From assembly GCF_002099425.1 (NCBI RefSeq), contig NW_018344253.1:1674001-1738000 (forward strand): a stretch of DNA of 64,000 bases, written 5' to 3'. The notes under the pieces were generated by a model, which saw only the letters and a list, made by a program, of their open reading frames with translations, did not search any database and was not told the DNA's origin. The first letter of the stretch is position 1; each line of letters opens with the position of its first letter. A program made the translations under genes and the position numbers. Positions 30,289 to 41,047 of this stretch are shown piece after piece. The stretch is from Phascolarctos cinereus. Taxonomy: Eukaryota; Chordata; Mammalia; Diprotodontia; Phascolarctidae.

Positions 30289-30320
<32 letters not shown>
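30289..30320 (+). repeat. MAD2L1BP: Poly(G) tract of 32 bases in the MAD2L1BP 3' UTR
   Basis: An uninterrupted run of 32 G lies between the stop (30033) and the likely poly(A) signal (30476). It should be transcribed as a G-run able to form a G-quadruplex. Homopolymers of this length are also prone to sequencing or assembly error. Confidence 0.9.
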
Positions 30321-30323
<3 letters not shown>

Positions 30324-30475
30324 GGAAGGTTTGAGATGGGCTTGTGGCTGCTTTTGTAGAGGTTCCTCCTAACCTTGCTCAGCTGTGGATGGACCTGAGC
30401 TATATATGGTTGCCTTCCAGTGAGATGATGTGAGTGTAACTGACCAAGTTTGTGTAGAAAAATGAATGTATTCAT

Positions 30476-30481
30476 ATTAAA
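30476..30481 (+). terminator. MAD2L1BP: Likely MAD2L1BP poly(A) signal ATTAAA
   Basis: ATTAAA, the common variant hexamer, is 443 bases past the stop. A T/G-rich stretch (CTTGTTTTC near 30536) follows. It implies a short 3' UTR. Confidence 0.55.
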
Positions 30482-30889
30482 ATTTCCTGGATATCCATTG
30501 GCGTAAAGGGACTTTACAGGTTTGAGACCTTAGTGTCTTGTTTTCTTTTGCTTTCTCTGCCCCAGGGGCTTCCAGGCAACAGAGTTGTCAACTGAGGGCT
30601 CCTCCCCTTGGCCAAGTTGAGGCAATTACTGGGCTTCAGCAAGCAGCACCAAATTCAGGGGGTATCAGTATAGTTGGTTGCTAGGCCCAATTAATAAATA
30701 TAGATTTGAGGGAGACTAGGCCCCTTCTCTCTGCCCAACATCAGGAATAGACTCCAGATTCTAGGACTCATGTGCTTTGGATTCTTGTACTCTGTCTCAA
30801 ATCAGGATCTAAGTGCAAAGAAGTAATTTCTCTTTATGGAAGACAAAGCTGTCACTCATCCCTGAGAGAAGAGATGGCAATCATCAGAT

Positions 30890-31090
30890 AGTGGAATGAG
30901 CCTTGCCCTGGGAGTCAAGAAGCCCTGCATTTGAGTCTTAGCTCCAATACCACTAGCTTTGGGATTGCACATTAGTTATTTCATGTCTACAGTTCTGTCA
31001 TCTAAAATAGGAGTAATGCTTGTAATTGTGGGAAAAGTGTTTTCTGAACCTCAAATAGAACTGTAAGGTTTCTGTTGTCATCATAATAAT
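30890..31090 (+). repeat. MIR-family SINE
   Basis: The weak MIR text includes 'gggagtcaagaagccctgc', 'gtcttagctccaatacc' and 'ttctgtcatctaaaatagg'. It is old and diverged. Confidence 0.55.
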
Positions 31091-31229
31091 ATAATATGCA
31101 AGGTCACTTCCATTAAAATCCTCTGATACAGGAAGATGACTAGAATACAGTAGGAGAATGTTGAAAACTATTATTCTAACTCATTTCTTTTGTAATCCTC
31201 TTCTATTTTATGCATTTAAAAGCATTGTT

Positions 31230-31361
31230 TGGGGCAGCTAGGTGGCGCAGTGGATAGAGGCTCCAGCCTTGGAGTCGGGAGGACATAAGTTCAAATCTGG
31301 CCGCAGACCTAGCTGTGTGCCTTACAAAAAAAGAAATAAATAAAGACCAAAAAAAAAAGAA
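31230..31361 (+). repeat. MAR1/SINE1-type SINE with internal deletion
   Basis: The head GGGGCAGCTAGGTGGCGCAG is near consensus. The element jumps from 'gcagacctagctgtgtgc' to an A-rich tail, missing the middle core. Confidence 0.9.
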
Positions 31362-31471
31362 GCATCGTTCTAGGCTTCACCAGACAGACAAAGGGAGTCT
31401 GTAACACAAAAAGGGTTAGATGCTAGACTAGATGCTTTCTGAGGTACTTTTTTAGCTCTAGATCTATGACC

Positions 31472-31627
31472 CTTGGGTTTTTTTGTTTTTGTTTTTTGGT
31501 GAGGCAATTGGGGTTCAGTGACTTGCCCAGGGTCACACCGCTAGTGTCAAGTGTCTGAAGCTAGATTTGAACTCAGCTCCTCCTGATTCCAAGATCAGGG
31601 CTCTCTCTACTGGGCCACCTAGCTACC
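31472..31627 (-). repeat. MAR1/SINE1-type SINE, antisense
   Basis: It is a short-form element in reverse, from the T-rich tail through GTGACTTGCCCAGGGTCACA to GGGCCACCTAGCTACC. Confidence 0.9.
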
Positions 31628-32392
31628 TTTGATTTTTGGTTCTTAAAGGCTATATCAGTGCATGAGTTCTATCAGGTCATACCCTGCTGGAAAGGCATCT
31701 GGGTCCAATAGTAGACCATACAAGGAGTCACTTAAAATCAGCATAGCTGGCAGAAGCCCAACTCTAGCTTGGGTGCAGTCACTTTTTTTAAATATGATGA
31801 CTCTTGAAGACCATCTATCAAGTTGTAATGGGTTTATAGCATGTGATGGCAAGAGAGAATACCCACACCAATGAAACCAGGGATTCTTCACGAGGAGGAA
31901 GTATATCAATCATTATTATCACTATTATGATAGCAGAAGTAAATTTGGTTGACCTTTTTCTCGCTCCCTGAGGCTACAGGGAGCTGCCCAACTTTCCCCC
32001 CTTTCCCCTTAATATTGTTCACTTTCAGATAGAATTGCAGAATGTTCTCTTTAGATTGGAATGTTAGAGTGGTCAGGAAACTTACCTATGCTCCTATGAC
32101 TAGTTTCTTGGACAGAGAGGAAACCAAGAATTAGGCAGCACCCTAGGGCACAGCATACAGGGATATACAACAAGGGGATCTTTTCAATATTTTTGTAAGT
32201 GGCCCCGTTTTGTTTTTGTTTTTAAATACCAGACAGTTCAGGGCACACAGCTCTGTATTTTTCTCTGTCAAAGCATATTGTTACAAAGCCACTTGTGGAC
32301 CTAAACAATTGGTACAATTTTCATACACACAACTGTTGTTATTTTTAGTCTTTGCCTGAGATGAAGGCATATCTTGTCCTGCCCAGCTCATT

Positions 32393-32553
32393 TCTTTTTC
32401 TTATTTTTTTTTTGTGAGGCAATCGGGGTTAAGTGACTTGCCCAGGGTCACACAGCTAGTGAGTGTTGTGTGTCTGAGGCTGAATTCGAACTCAGGTCCT
32501 CCTGACTCTAGGGCTGGTGCTCTATCCACTGTGCCATCTAGCTGCCCCCCCCC
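32393..32553 (-). repeat. MAR1/SINE1-type SINE, antisense
   Basis: It runs from a T-rich tail through GGTTAAGTGACTTGCCCAGG to CTGTGCCATCTAGCTGCCCC. It is a near-consensus short form. Confidence 0.92.
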
Positions 32554-33469
32554 AGCTCATTTCTTGACACCCCCCCACACACACACACTGCTGCTACACT
32601 GTTCGGCCTCCTGTTATCTCAGTTATGTGATACCATTTTTTAAAAGGTCTGTGTTAGAGCTTGCTACTTTTTCTCCCTTGGCTTTTCCAGATAGGCCATT
32701 TTAGTCTTGATTCCAAATGCCATTCTTTCTTGTGACTTCTGTGTATTTTCCAACTCTGGGGAAACTGAAGATGACTTCTATAGGTGCTGAGTCTGGGCAC
32801 CTGATATTTCACATAAATATGCTGAAGAAGGAAAGTTATATATCCAATTCCCACTTCTTACTACTTGTGTTCATTTTTGGACGCTCACGAAAATAGAGAA
32901 GGAAAGTGTGGTATAATGGATATAAAGCTGCCTCCCTCACGAAGATGGAATTCTGCTGATATGCAGTGGCTGTAGTCCCTCTTAATGCCCCCAGACAACT
33001 CTATCAATTGTAGAAGGGATGCCAATCAGCATTGGAAGAGAACGTTCCTCAGTGGGAACTCTCAAAAAAAAAAGCTGATGTGATGTGTTATTGGATTGCT
33101 GTGTTCTCATGGGATGGCACTTTGAAACGTAAACTTCTAACTAGTTGTGAGACTGTGTACAAGCCATTTCCTTAGTCTTTCTGGCCTCATTTCCCTCCTA
33201 AGTAAAATGAAAGGATGTACTAAACAATCTCCATGGTTCTTTCCATTCCTGACATTCTGGGATTCTTGCCACAGGTGCTCCCAGCCTATTTTCAGAGGTG
33301 GAAGATAAGCTGGCATTTATTGTGATCCTTTGACATTCAGTTTGAGCTTTTTTTTTTTCCTGATAGTGACTTCCTTGATCCATTCAAATCTGTATTTTGC
33401 TTCCTCTATTTCAAGTTTTCTTTCTCCTAGCTTGACCTTCTCTAAATCTCAGACTCTTGTTTATCTTTT

Positions 33470-33900
33470 TCTCTTCTCTAGGGTGTTCTGTATAGTCAGC
33501 AGACCTAAAGTCAAAAGACCTGGGTTTGAATCTTGGCTCTGCCACTTTTACTAGTTGTGTGACCTTAGGCAAGTCACTTAAGCTCTCAGCACCTCTTTTT
33601 TAAATTGTAAAAATGAGGGGGTTGGATTAGATCAGTGGTTCACAAAATGTGGTCTGAGGTCACTAAGACCACACTTTCAGGAGCTCTACAAAATTGAAAC
33701 TATTTTCATAATAATACTAAAGTGTTTTATTTTCTAACATGGTTAATATTGATAGCACACATGTAAACATATGCTCTTGGGGAGTTCCAATAAGTTTTAA
33801 GAATGCAAAAGGATCTGAAGACCAAAAAGTTTGAGAACCACAGTACTAGATAATACCCACCATTGTTTCCACTTCGGACATTCTGTGCTCTGCAATTCTG
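33470..33900 (+). repeat. MIR-family SINE split by a hAT-like MITE
   Basis: The MIR body starts near 33470 ('gggtttgaatcttggctctg', 'actagttgtgtgacctta') and reaches 'gggggttggattagat'. Its tail resumes after the MITE with 'ctagataatacc' and 'caattctgtgattctg'. Confidence 0.7.
33633..33843. mobile_element. hAT-like non-autonomous DNA transposon (MITE)
   Basis: The 211-bp element begins CAGTGGTTCACAAA and ends TTTGAGAACCACAG, imperfect terminal inverted repeats of the hAT/Charlie style. The flanks GATTAGAT (33625-33632) and TACTAGAT (33844-33851) agree at 6 of 8 bases, fitting an 8-bp target-site duplication. It has no coding capacity. The exact family is not assigned. Confidence 0.75.
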
Positions 33901-34309
33901 TGATTCTGTGACTCTTTCCCCTGTTTTTTTCTGGTAAATATTGGGAAAGACCCAGGGATAAGAAGAAAATCAGTCCTTCAGTTAAAATCCTTTCAATTCA
34001 TCAAACATTTGTTAAGCACTTTACTACATGCTAGGCACTATGCTGATTGCTATGGAAGATACAAAGCTGAAAAATAATATATTCCCTACCCTCTAGGAAT
34101 TTGCAATCTAACATCTATTATTGTTACTGATCAAATGAGATAATAGTGCCTGTCACACACAGTAGGCACTACATAAATGCTAGCTATTATCATTATTACA
34201 TTGTTTTGAAAGGTGGGTGTGTTGATGACTGTGTAGTTGTGGCTACATAACTAATACAAAACTACGTGTCCTACTGCCATTAAAATTACAAGTTGTAGTT
34301 CTGTATTTT

Positions 34310-34564
34310 GGGGCAGCTAGGTGGTGCAATGGATAGAATGCCAGGCCTGGAGTCAGGAAGACTCAAATTCCTGATTTCACCTCTGGCCTTAGACACCAGC
34401 TGTCACTCTGGGCAAGTCACTTAACCCTGTTTGCCTCAGTTTCCTCATCTGTAAAAATGAGCCAGAGAAGGAAATGGCAAACCACTCCAGTGTCTTTGTC
34501 AAGAAGACCCGAAATGGGGTCACAAAGAGTTGGACATGACTGAAATGATGGAATGACAACAAAC
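34310..34564 (+). repeat. MAR1 SINE, long form
   Basis: It is near full length, from GGGGCAGCTAGGTGGTGCAA through 'ctctgggcaagtcacttaac' to 'cacaaagagttggacatgac' and 'tgacaacaaac'. Confidence 0.92.
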
Positions 34565-34749
34565 GTTTCATATTCAAGGGACCTCTCATTGTTTTCAGCT
34601 ACCTGTTTTTGCTAAGGGCACTACCAATTTTCCAGTCACCTTGGTTTGCCAGCTCAAAGTTTAATTTTGAAATCTTCACACCCTTTTGCCTCTCATGCCC
34701 TGTCAAGTCTACTTCCATAGCATCTCTTCCATCCAGGACAACCCACAGA

Positions 34750-35300
34750 GGCACCTCATTAGTTCTAGTTTTAAACGATTCCAGTGGTCTTCTAATTCAT
34801 CTCCCTTTCCTCCCCAGTCACTCTCCTTGCCAATCCATCCATCAGATTGATTCCAGTATAATCTTAAAGCACAGGTCTGACTATGTCATTTACGTACTCA
34901 AGAATCTTCAGTGGCTTTTTATTGCCTCTACTATAAAATGCAAACTCTCTGGTCTGACATTTAAAGCACTTCAGAGTCTGGTTTCAGCCTACCTTTTTGG
35001 GCTTACTACTCATTCCTCTCCAAATAACAGCTAAACTGGCCTACCTGCTCTTTCCCAACTCAGCATGGCATCTCCCTTCTTTTCTTTTGCACAGACTGTC
35101 CTGCACATCTGAAATGCCCTCCTTTATATCTGCCCTTTAGAATGCTTAGCTTCCAATGCTTTGCTTGGTTTCACCCCGCAGTCAAAAGCCTCTCCTAGTC
35201 CTTCCCAGTTAGTGCTCTCTCCCTTCTCAAATTATTTTGTATGTTATTGTCTGTTTACTTGTAGGATCCTCCAGTAGAATATAAGTTCCTTGTCACCTAC
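34750..35300 (+). repeat. L2-type LINE 3' region
   Basis: It carries 'gaatcttcagtggcttttta', 'aaatgcaaactctctggtct' and 'tagaatataagttccttg', characteristic L2 3' text. The short open frame across it is repeat-derived. Confidence 0.7.
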
Positions 35301-35455
35301 CTAATTCACCTAACTTTTCTCTGCTTGATTTTTGGCTTTTTGTAAAAATTGAGCTGATCTTTGAAGAAAGAAGGCTTGCTACCATTAAGGGGAATTGATG
35401 ACAGTTCTGAAAGAGGTATTTTGAGTGGGGATAGCTTCATTGAAATAGGTCTATA

Positions 35456-35621
35456 GGGGCAGCTAGGTGGTGCAGTGGATAGAGCACCAGCCCTGCAGTC
35501 AAGAGGACCTGAGTTCAATTCTGTTCTCAGACCAGACACTTGACACTTACTAGCTGTGTGACCCTAGGCAAGTCACTTAACCCCAATTGCCTCACCGAAC
35601 AAACAAAAAAAGAAAAAAAAG
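35456..35621 (+). repeat. MAR1/SINE1-type SINE
   Basis: It runs from GGGGCAGCTAGGTGGTGCAG through ACTAGCTGTGTGACCCTAGG to an A-rich tail (35595-35621). It is a near-consensus short form. Confidence 0.93.
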
Positions 35622-37014
35622 AAATAGGTCCATGGCTACCCCAGTGGAATATTGGGAAGAGGATAGCAATTCATTTGAATTGATAAGTTCTGTTTTTCTT
35701 CCATTGCCCTGTGCCACACCTCAGTGCATTATAACCTAAAACACACTATAAATGTAAGCTGCTGTTAGTAGTGGTATTAATATAGAATCCCTACCCTCAT
35801 AAAATTCATTCTGGATATGTTTTTGAAGGAGGGTTTTGCAGGTTACAGCCACCACTTTAATTAGGTCTAAGTGTTTTTATTTTTTCTCATCAACGTTGAG
35901 TCACAAGAGCTGACTGGTTACTTGGGTATGATTTCTTGACTAATAATTGGTTGGCCATGATCCATATCTGAGCTGTTTTGCTTAATTCTGGCCCCTAGGA
36001 GTATTTTTAAACATAAAGACTCATGACACGTTAAAGTTTTGTATTTAATTAGCATCTTGAGAAATTCAGCCCATCATGTAATTAATTCAGATGTGTTGAT
36101 GGCAGATTAATAATTTAATAACCAACTTAATAACAAAGGTTTGCAAAGTGCTTACAAAAATAAGTTCCCCAAAGTTCTTAAATGGCCTGGGCCCTTCTTA
36201 TATGTCAGCACCCTAAAAGTGATCCCCACTACAAGGCAATGTTTCTCTTTTACCAGACCAGCACGAGGACATAGTTCAAAACAAAAGACAATTAAATGGT
36301 AAATAAGGTAAATAAGAAGGAAAAGGCCCCTATGCACATAGGGGCATACTCTCCAAAAGTTACATGCTGTTACTCAGAGGGGACATACAAAAGAAATGTA
36401 TAGAGCTGGGCCAATTAATGCTCTTACAACTGTGCTAGTGGGAACCTTTCCTTGTGTTTGACTCTGCAGCTTGCTGCTGCCCTCTGCTGGGCTGTCTTCT
36501 CTTCTATGATACAGTCAGCTTGTCTTAAAAATTAGAGCTATCCAACCTTGAAACAGTGGGCCTCAGAAAGTAGTGGGTTCCTCCTTATAGGTCTTCCAAA
36601 AGAGGCAGGCTGAGCTAGGGATTCTCTTTTGGGTATGAGTTGTAACTTGTACTAGATTGCCTCCACGGTCCTTTCCAACTCTAAAGTTCTGTGATTTTGT
36701 GACTTTTTTCATTTTCGTCATTGCCTCCTACCCAAACCCCAGCTCCGCAGCAGAGCCTTGCACACATTATGTAAGTGTGTACTTAATAAAAATGCTTATT
36801 GAATTGCCTCTTAGAATTAGAACCCAATATTCTAGAAAAGGAAGATGATCTAGAGTTCATCTAGTTCCATAGGTCTTTCACTTTTTGGGGGGAGGTAGGG
36901 GTGGGGTTGGAGAAGCTACTTTTCATTTCTTTGAAGTCACCATAGGGTTGGGAAGGCTCACAGTAAAATTCCTTCTCAAGGTCCGGGAAGTCCGCTGAAA
37001 TGCTGCAGCATAGA

Positions 37015-37165
37015 TTTAGAACTGGCAGGGATCTTAGAAAATCAAATAGGCTGTTTGTCTTGTAAATGAGAAAACTGGCCTTAGTAAGTGGCAGACCTGG
37101 GACTCGAACTCTGGTCTGTCAATTCAAAATCAAGTACTCATTTTACCATACCACTCTGCTTTATT
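37015..37165 (-). repeat. MIR-family SINE, antisense
   Basis: The text 'gaactggcagggatcttaga', 'gcagacctgggactcgaact' and 'ttaccataccactctgc' reads as MIR in reverse. Confidence 0.65.
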
Positions 37166-37508
37166 CTCCTCCCAAATGGGAGATGAATCGAAGGGAAAGA
37201 ATGGAGAGAGGGAAGGAGAGGGAGAAAAAGGTAGGGATGAGAGTCAGCCAGTCTGTATTGGCAGCTGTACTTGTTCTAGATCTCTGAACTGGTTACTAGT
37301 TAGTGGCAGACCTGGGACTAGAATCAGGTCTCCCACCGAACTAGCTCTGCATAACTTACCAAGTTGCCTCTCTTGGTCCTTGGTGACTCTTTAATCTTGG
37401 ACCAGCTAAGCAAGAGTCACATTTACCACAGGCAGAACAGTAGTAGGAAACATAGCTATTACCCTGGCCTTTGCTGGTAGGCCAAATGCAGCTTTTAAGC
37501 TAATGGGG

Positions 37509-38158
37509 TGTTATAAGATTAGGCTGGTGGTTTTGAGACCACCATGACAGTTTCCCCTTAAGCAGGGTTATAAGCTTATAGAACTCACTCATGGAAAAAT
37601 ACGGACCAAAAAATATTTTCCGAGGGTTGGTATAGCCATGTTCCCCAAATAATATTTTGTCCACCACCATCTTGTTTTTTTCTCTGATAACAAATGCCCA
37701 GAATAATATTTTGTCTACCACCTTATTTTTACTCCTTGATAAGCTCCAAAATAATATTTTGCCCCAACCCCTGATATGCAGTTTGGCCAGCTTCAAGGAG
37801 TTCATCGAAAATCATAGTATAAGAACCTCACTCTCAGAAGAGCACTTTGGAGCATACCCTCACCTCTAGGAGCACCTCTTCCTGCTGGAGGGATCCCTTT
37901 CTGCTGAATGGGCCTGTGTCTCTGTACTCCCCAACACTGCGCTGTCCTTATGTGAGTAATATTCTACATTATAGTGTGTATGTCTGAGTTGTATGTTGGG
38001 TTTCCTTTTCCCCTCTCTCCTTCCCCTTCTCCATTACTTGTAATAAAGCTTTGCATTGAACTGACTCCCACTGTTTTACATGTTACTCTCAGCACCCAGA
38101 CTCATTAAAGGGTTGTTTTCCTGGATATCTCTGGTTGGCCCATGGACTTTTTCTTAGA
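37509..38158 (+). mobile_element. Probable solo LTR of an endogenous retrovirus (fossil)
   Basis: The 650-bp stretch starts TGTTATAAG and ends near TTAGACA. It has a TATA-like box (TATAAGAACC near 37819) and a poly(A) signal AATAAAGC near 38042, the order expected in an LTR read on the plus strand. Three imperfect repeats of AATAATATTTTG lie in its first third. No coding interior and no second LTR are seen. The ends and the ERV class are uncertain. Confidence 0.5.
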
Positions 38159-39429
38159 CATAAACTAGGCACCTGGACAAGGATTTAACTTATTGACAAA
38201 GCTGCACCTGCACTGATGGAGTAGGGTACTGATAGCCCAGTAGTAGAAAGTAAGGGTCAATAGGGGAATCCTGCACCCTCCCAGGAGGGGACTCCCTTAT
38301 GCCAGAGGACTGTCACAAAACATGGGCTATGAGACAGCTAAGACTCAGGTAAAGAAGAGGGAGTTTAATTAACCCCAGGACTGAGCTCGTTCATGTTGAA
38401 CTCACACGGATACCCGTCAGGTCTCGTAAGCAGTAGTCTGGGGAATGTTATTGTAAACTAATGGGAATGAAGGGAAGACACAAGAGGGAGGGTCTGAATG
38501 AAGGTCTGACTGAGATTCTGGGCCATGTGGGATCAGCTCCCTGAGGTGAAATGTGCTGTAGAATCCTTTGTCCAGTTTTGGTTGGCCCCATCATGAAGGG
38601 GATGCTTAGTGACACATGACCTTGGCACAGATGGCCTACCCCAGGGGCAGTATTGTGCTTAGAAATCTTCATTCTTCACACTTTATTTGCATACTGACTA
38701 GTCTTCTTGATCCTGACTTGTCCTTTATCAGGGCAACAGTGTAGTTGGTTTCTTGTTTCCACCTGCTGTACAGGCATGGAAATGCAGCAGCTCTCATAAC
38801 CTTGGCTGAATCCTAGAATCCTCAACAATGCTCTCATATCTTATCCATGAGGAGCAGGGAATCTTGACCCACATTGGCAATGGGTGCACCTAAACTCCCA
38901 GTCTTTTTAATAACAGTGGAGTAACTTTTCCATGGGGTGGCTGAGCAGGGCTTATTCTCCTACCAGAGGTAGGGACTTCATGGATTATTTTCCTTGCTAT
39001 GGGGTCAGGAGTGGTGCCCTGTAAATCCAAGCTTTCAGTCATCTCTCTTTTAGGGATGTGCCTTTATTGATTAATAGAGACTATATTTCCTGATGTAAAG
39101 TAGATAGAGCCAGAATAAAAGGGCTTTTCTCACATGGTAATAGAACAGACATCTGGAGTTAAAATTATATTGCTACAGAAAGACACACAATGTCAAAGGC
39201 AAGTTACCTGCTCTGTTTGGCTTGGCAAAGAGCTAAGATGATTTCATAAACCTTTCCATCAGAAGAAACTAGGATCAAAAAGCCTTTTAAAAATGATGAT
39301 TGATAATAAAAATAGAGAGCAGCATGGGCCTAGGGTTCTCCTAGAATGCAAATGGAACCCTGCTCAGTCCTTTAACAGTTGTTTGTCCTTCCTTGGTAGT
39401 CTAGAAAGTGGAAGGGACCTCAGAAGTTA

Positions 39430-39660
39430 TCTTGTCCAAGTCATTAGTTTTATTTATTTCTAAATTTAATTTTTTTTCAGTGAACAAATAACCACTTTCT
39501 CTGCTTACCACCTTCCCCCCCCCATTGAAAAGAAAAAGGAAAACAAAACTCCTGTAACAAATATGCATAGTCAAATAAAACAAAATCCAGCATTGGCCAT
39601 GTCCAAAAATATATATGTCTCAATCTGCACCCTGGGTCCATCTGCTACCTCTTTGTGAGG
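39430..39660 (-). repeat. L1 fragment, antisense
   Basis: The phrases 'tgtaacaaatatgcatagtc', 'tggccatgtccaaaaatat' and 'tctcaatctgcaccctggg' match the complement of opossum-type L1 3' sequence. Related text occurs at 42820 and 54060. Confidence 0.6.
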
Positions 39661-40599
39661 AGGAAGTAGCATATTCTTGTCCAAGTCATGGAAAAGGAAT
39701 CTTGAGACATGGTCGTTGTCCAGGCTATTATAGATCACCTACAGTGATAGTGGAAAGGACATTCACCACCTCCAGAGGCATTTCCTTTCACTTTTGAATA
39801 TCATATCAAGTCAAAATATGAATCGGATAGCCTTCCTCCTGTTGACCCTCTGGAGCCATGTAAAACAAATCTAATCCTTCCCTGTGACAGCCCTCCAAAG
39901 GAAGGCAGCTACTATTCTTCTCTTCTGTTTTCTCTAAGCTAAACATCCCCAGTTCCTTCAATTTAAACCTGTACAGCATGGTCACCAGGCCAGTGACCAT
40001 TGTGGTCATGCTTTTCTGAATAGCTCCCTGTTCTTAATTCCACTCCCTTATAAAAATGTTGAGACACTCTAGGTCAGAAATAAGTGAAATGTGGGATCCT
40101 GATCATTTTAAAATAAGCCTCAATCTCCTAGGAATGGCAAATGAAGTAATGAAGAGCCTTAGGCAAAAAATGGTGAAAGGGTATCTTGGCCATCGAAGGG
40201 TCAAAGTATAACATACCGTGTAGCAATGTGAGGTTGCTGTTTCATAAAAAGGGTTAGGTTAGGAACAGGCCTCTAAAGGAGGCCCTTTAGAAAGGCCAGC
40301 CTGGCTTGGAGTATTCAATTACAGCCTCAGAATGATAGACCTGGAAGGGACCTCAGAAGTCGTGTAGTCCACCTCCCTCATCATATAAATAAACAGGCTC
40401 AGAGAGGTTTGAATGACTCCTTCAAGGCCACACGGCTAATTTCTGGCATAGCTGGGGCTTTTATATTTTCTTTTTTCTTTTTAATTCCCACGGACAACCT
40501 TCATGCTGCTCATCCTGTGACTAGATGGGGAGCCATGTAGAAGGTTTTAGGGAACTTTGTTCAAATTAAGACATGCCCAACCTTTCACCATGGCATGCC

Positions 40600-40820
40600 T
40601 ACGCAACATCTAAGGTCGGGGAGAGGGGGAGAATCCGGAACTATAGCACTGTCTCCATGACAACTGCCGCCGCCCCGCCCCACGCGTTTCTAGGGGCAAC
40701 AGAGGGTAGCGTGCATCCAATTGCAGGGGAAACCTGGACTTCCTGTGCCGCGAGGCGGAGCTTCGAGGTCTCCATGGTGACAGCTTCCCCCTGTTAACTG
40801 GCGGGTTGTTAGTCGCAGCG
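40600..40820 (+). promoter_or_regulatory. RSPH9: RSPH9 promoter with two RFX X-box motifs
   Basis: The region is GC-rich and without a TATA box. It carries GTCTCCATGACAAC at 40651-40664 and GTCTCCATGGTGAC at 40768-40781. Both fit the X-box pattern of two half-sites separated by two bases. RFX factors use X-boxes to switch on cilia genes, which suits a radial-spoke gene. The sites are 157 and 40 bases before the ATG. Confidence 0.7.
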
Positions 40821-41047
40821 ATGGATTCCGAAAGCCTGCTGCTCTCCTTGGAGCTGGCATCGGGCAGCGGGCAAGGTTTAAGCCCCGACCGTCGGGCCTC
40901 ACTGCTCACCTCCCTGCTTCTAGTTAAGCGCGACTACCGCTACGAGCGGGTGCTGTTCTGGGGCCGGATCCTCGGCCTGGTCGCTGACTACTACATCGCG
41001 CAGGGTTTGGGCGAGGACCAGCTCGGGGAGCGCAAAAGCCTGTACAG
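40821..41047 (+). CDS. RSPH9: RSPH9 exon 1 coding part
   Basis: It has 227 bases, from MDSESLLLSLELASGSGQGL to ERKSLY plus two bases of Ser, with donor GTAGGG. It is close to human (MDADSLLLSLELASGSGQGL). The exon lies in a CpG-rich segment. Confidence 0.96.

Larger units (their letters stand above)
30482..40600. other. Intergenic region between MAD2L1BP and RSPH9
   Basis: No conserved coding exon is found in these 10 kb. The sequence is repeat-rich (MAR1, MIR, L2, L1 pieces, a hAT-like MITE and an LTR-like fossil). The intervals 35640-36560 and 38730-39400 show nothing I can name. Confidence 0.8.

Noticed and set aside
34609-35034. 141-codon plus-strand frame between MAD2L1BP and RSPH9
   Set aside because: It lies across an L2-type LINE tail and has the typical pyrimidine-rich wording of that repeat.
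38290-38730. Possible second LTR-like fossil next to the one at 37509
   Set aside because: It starts TGTCACAAAACA and looks repeat-like, but I could not match its ends or signals to an LTR or to its neighbour, so it is not annotated.
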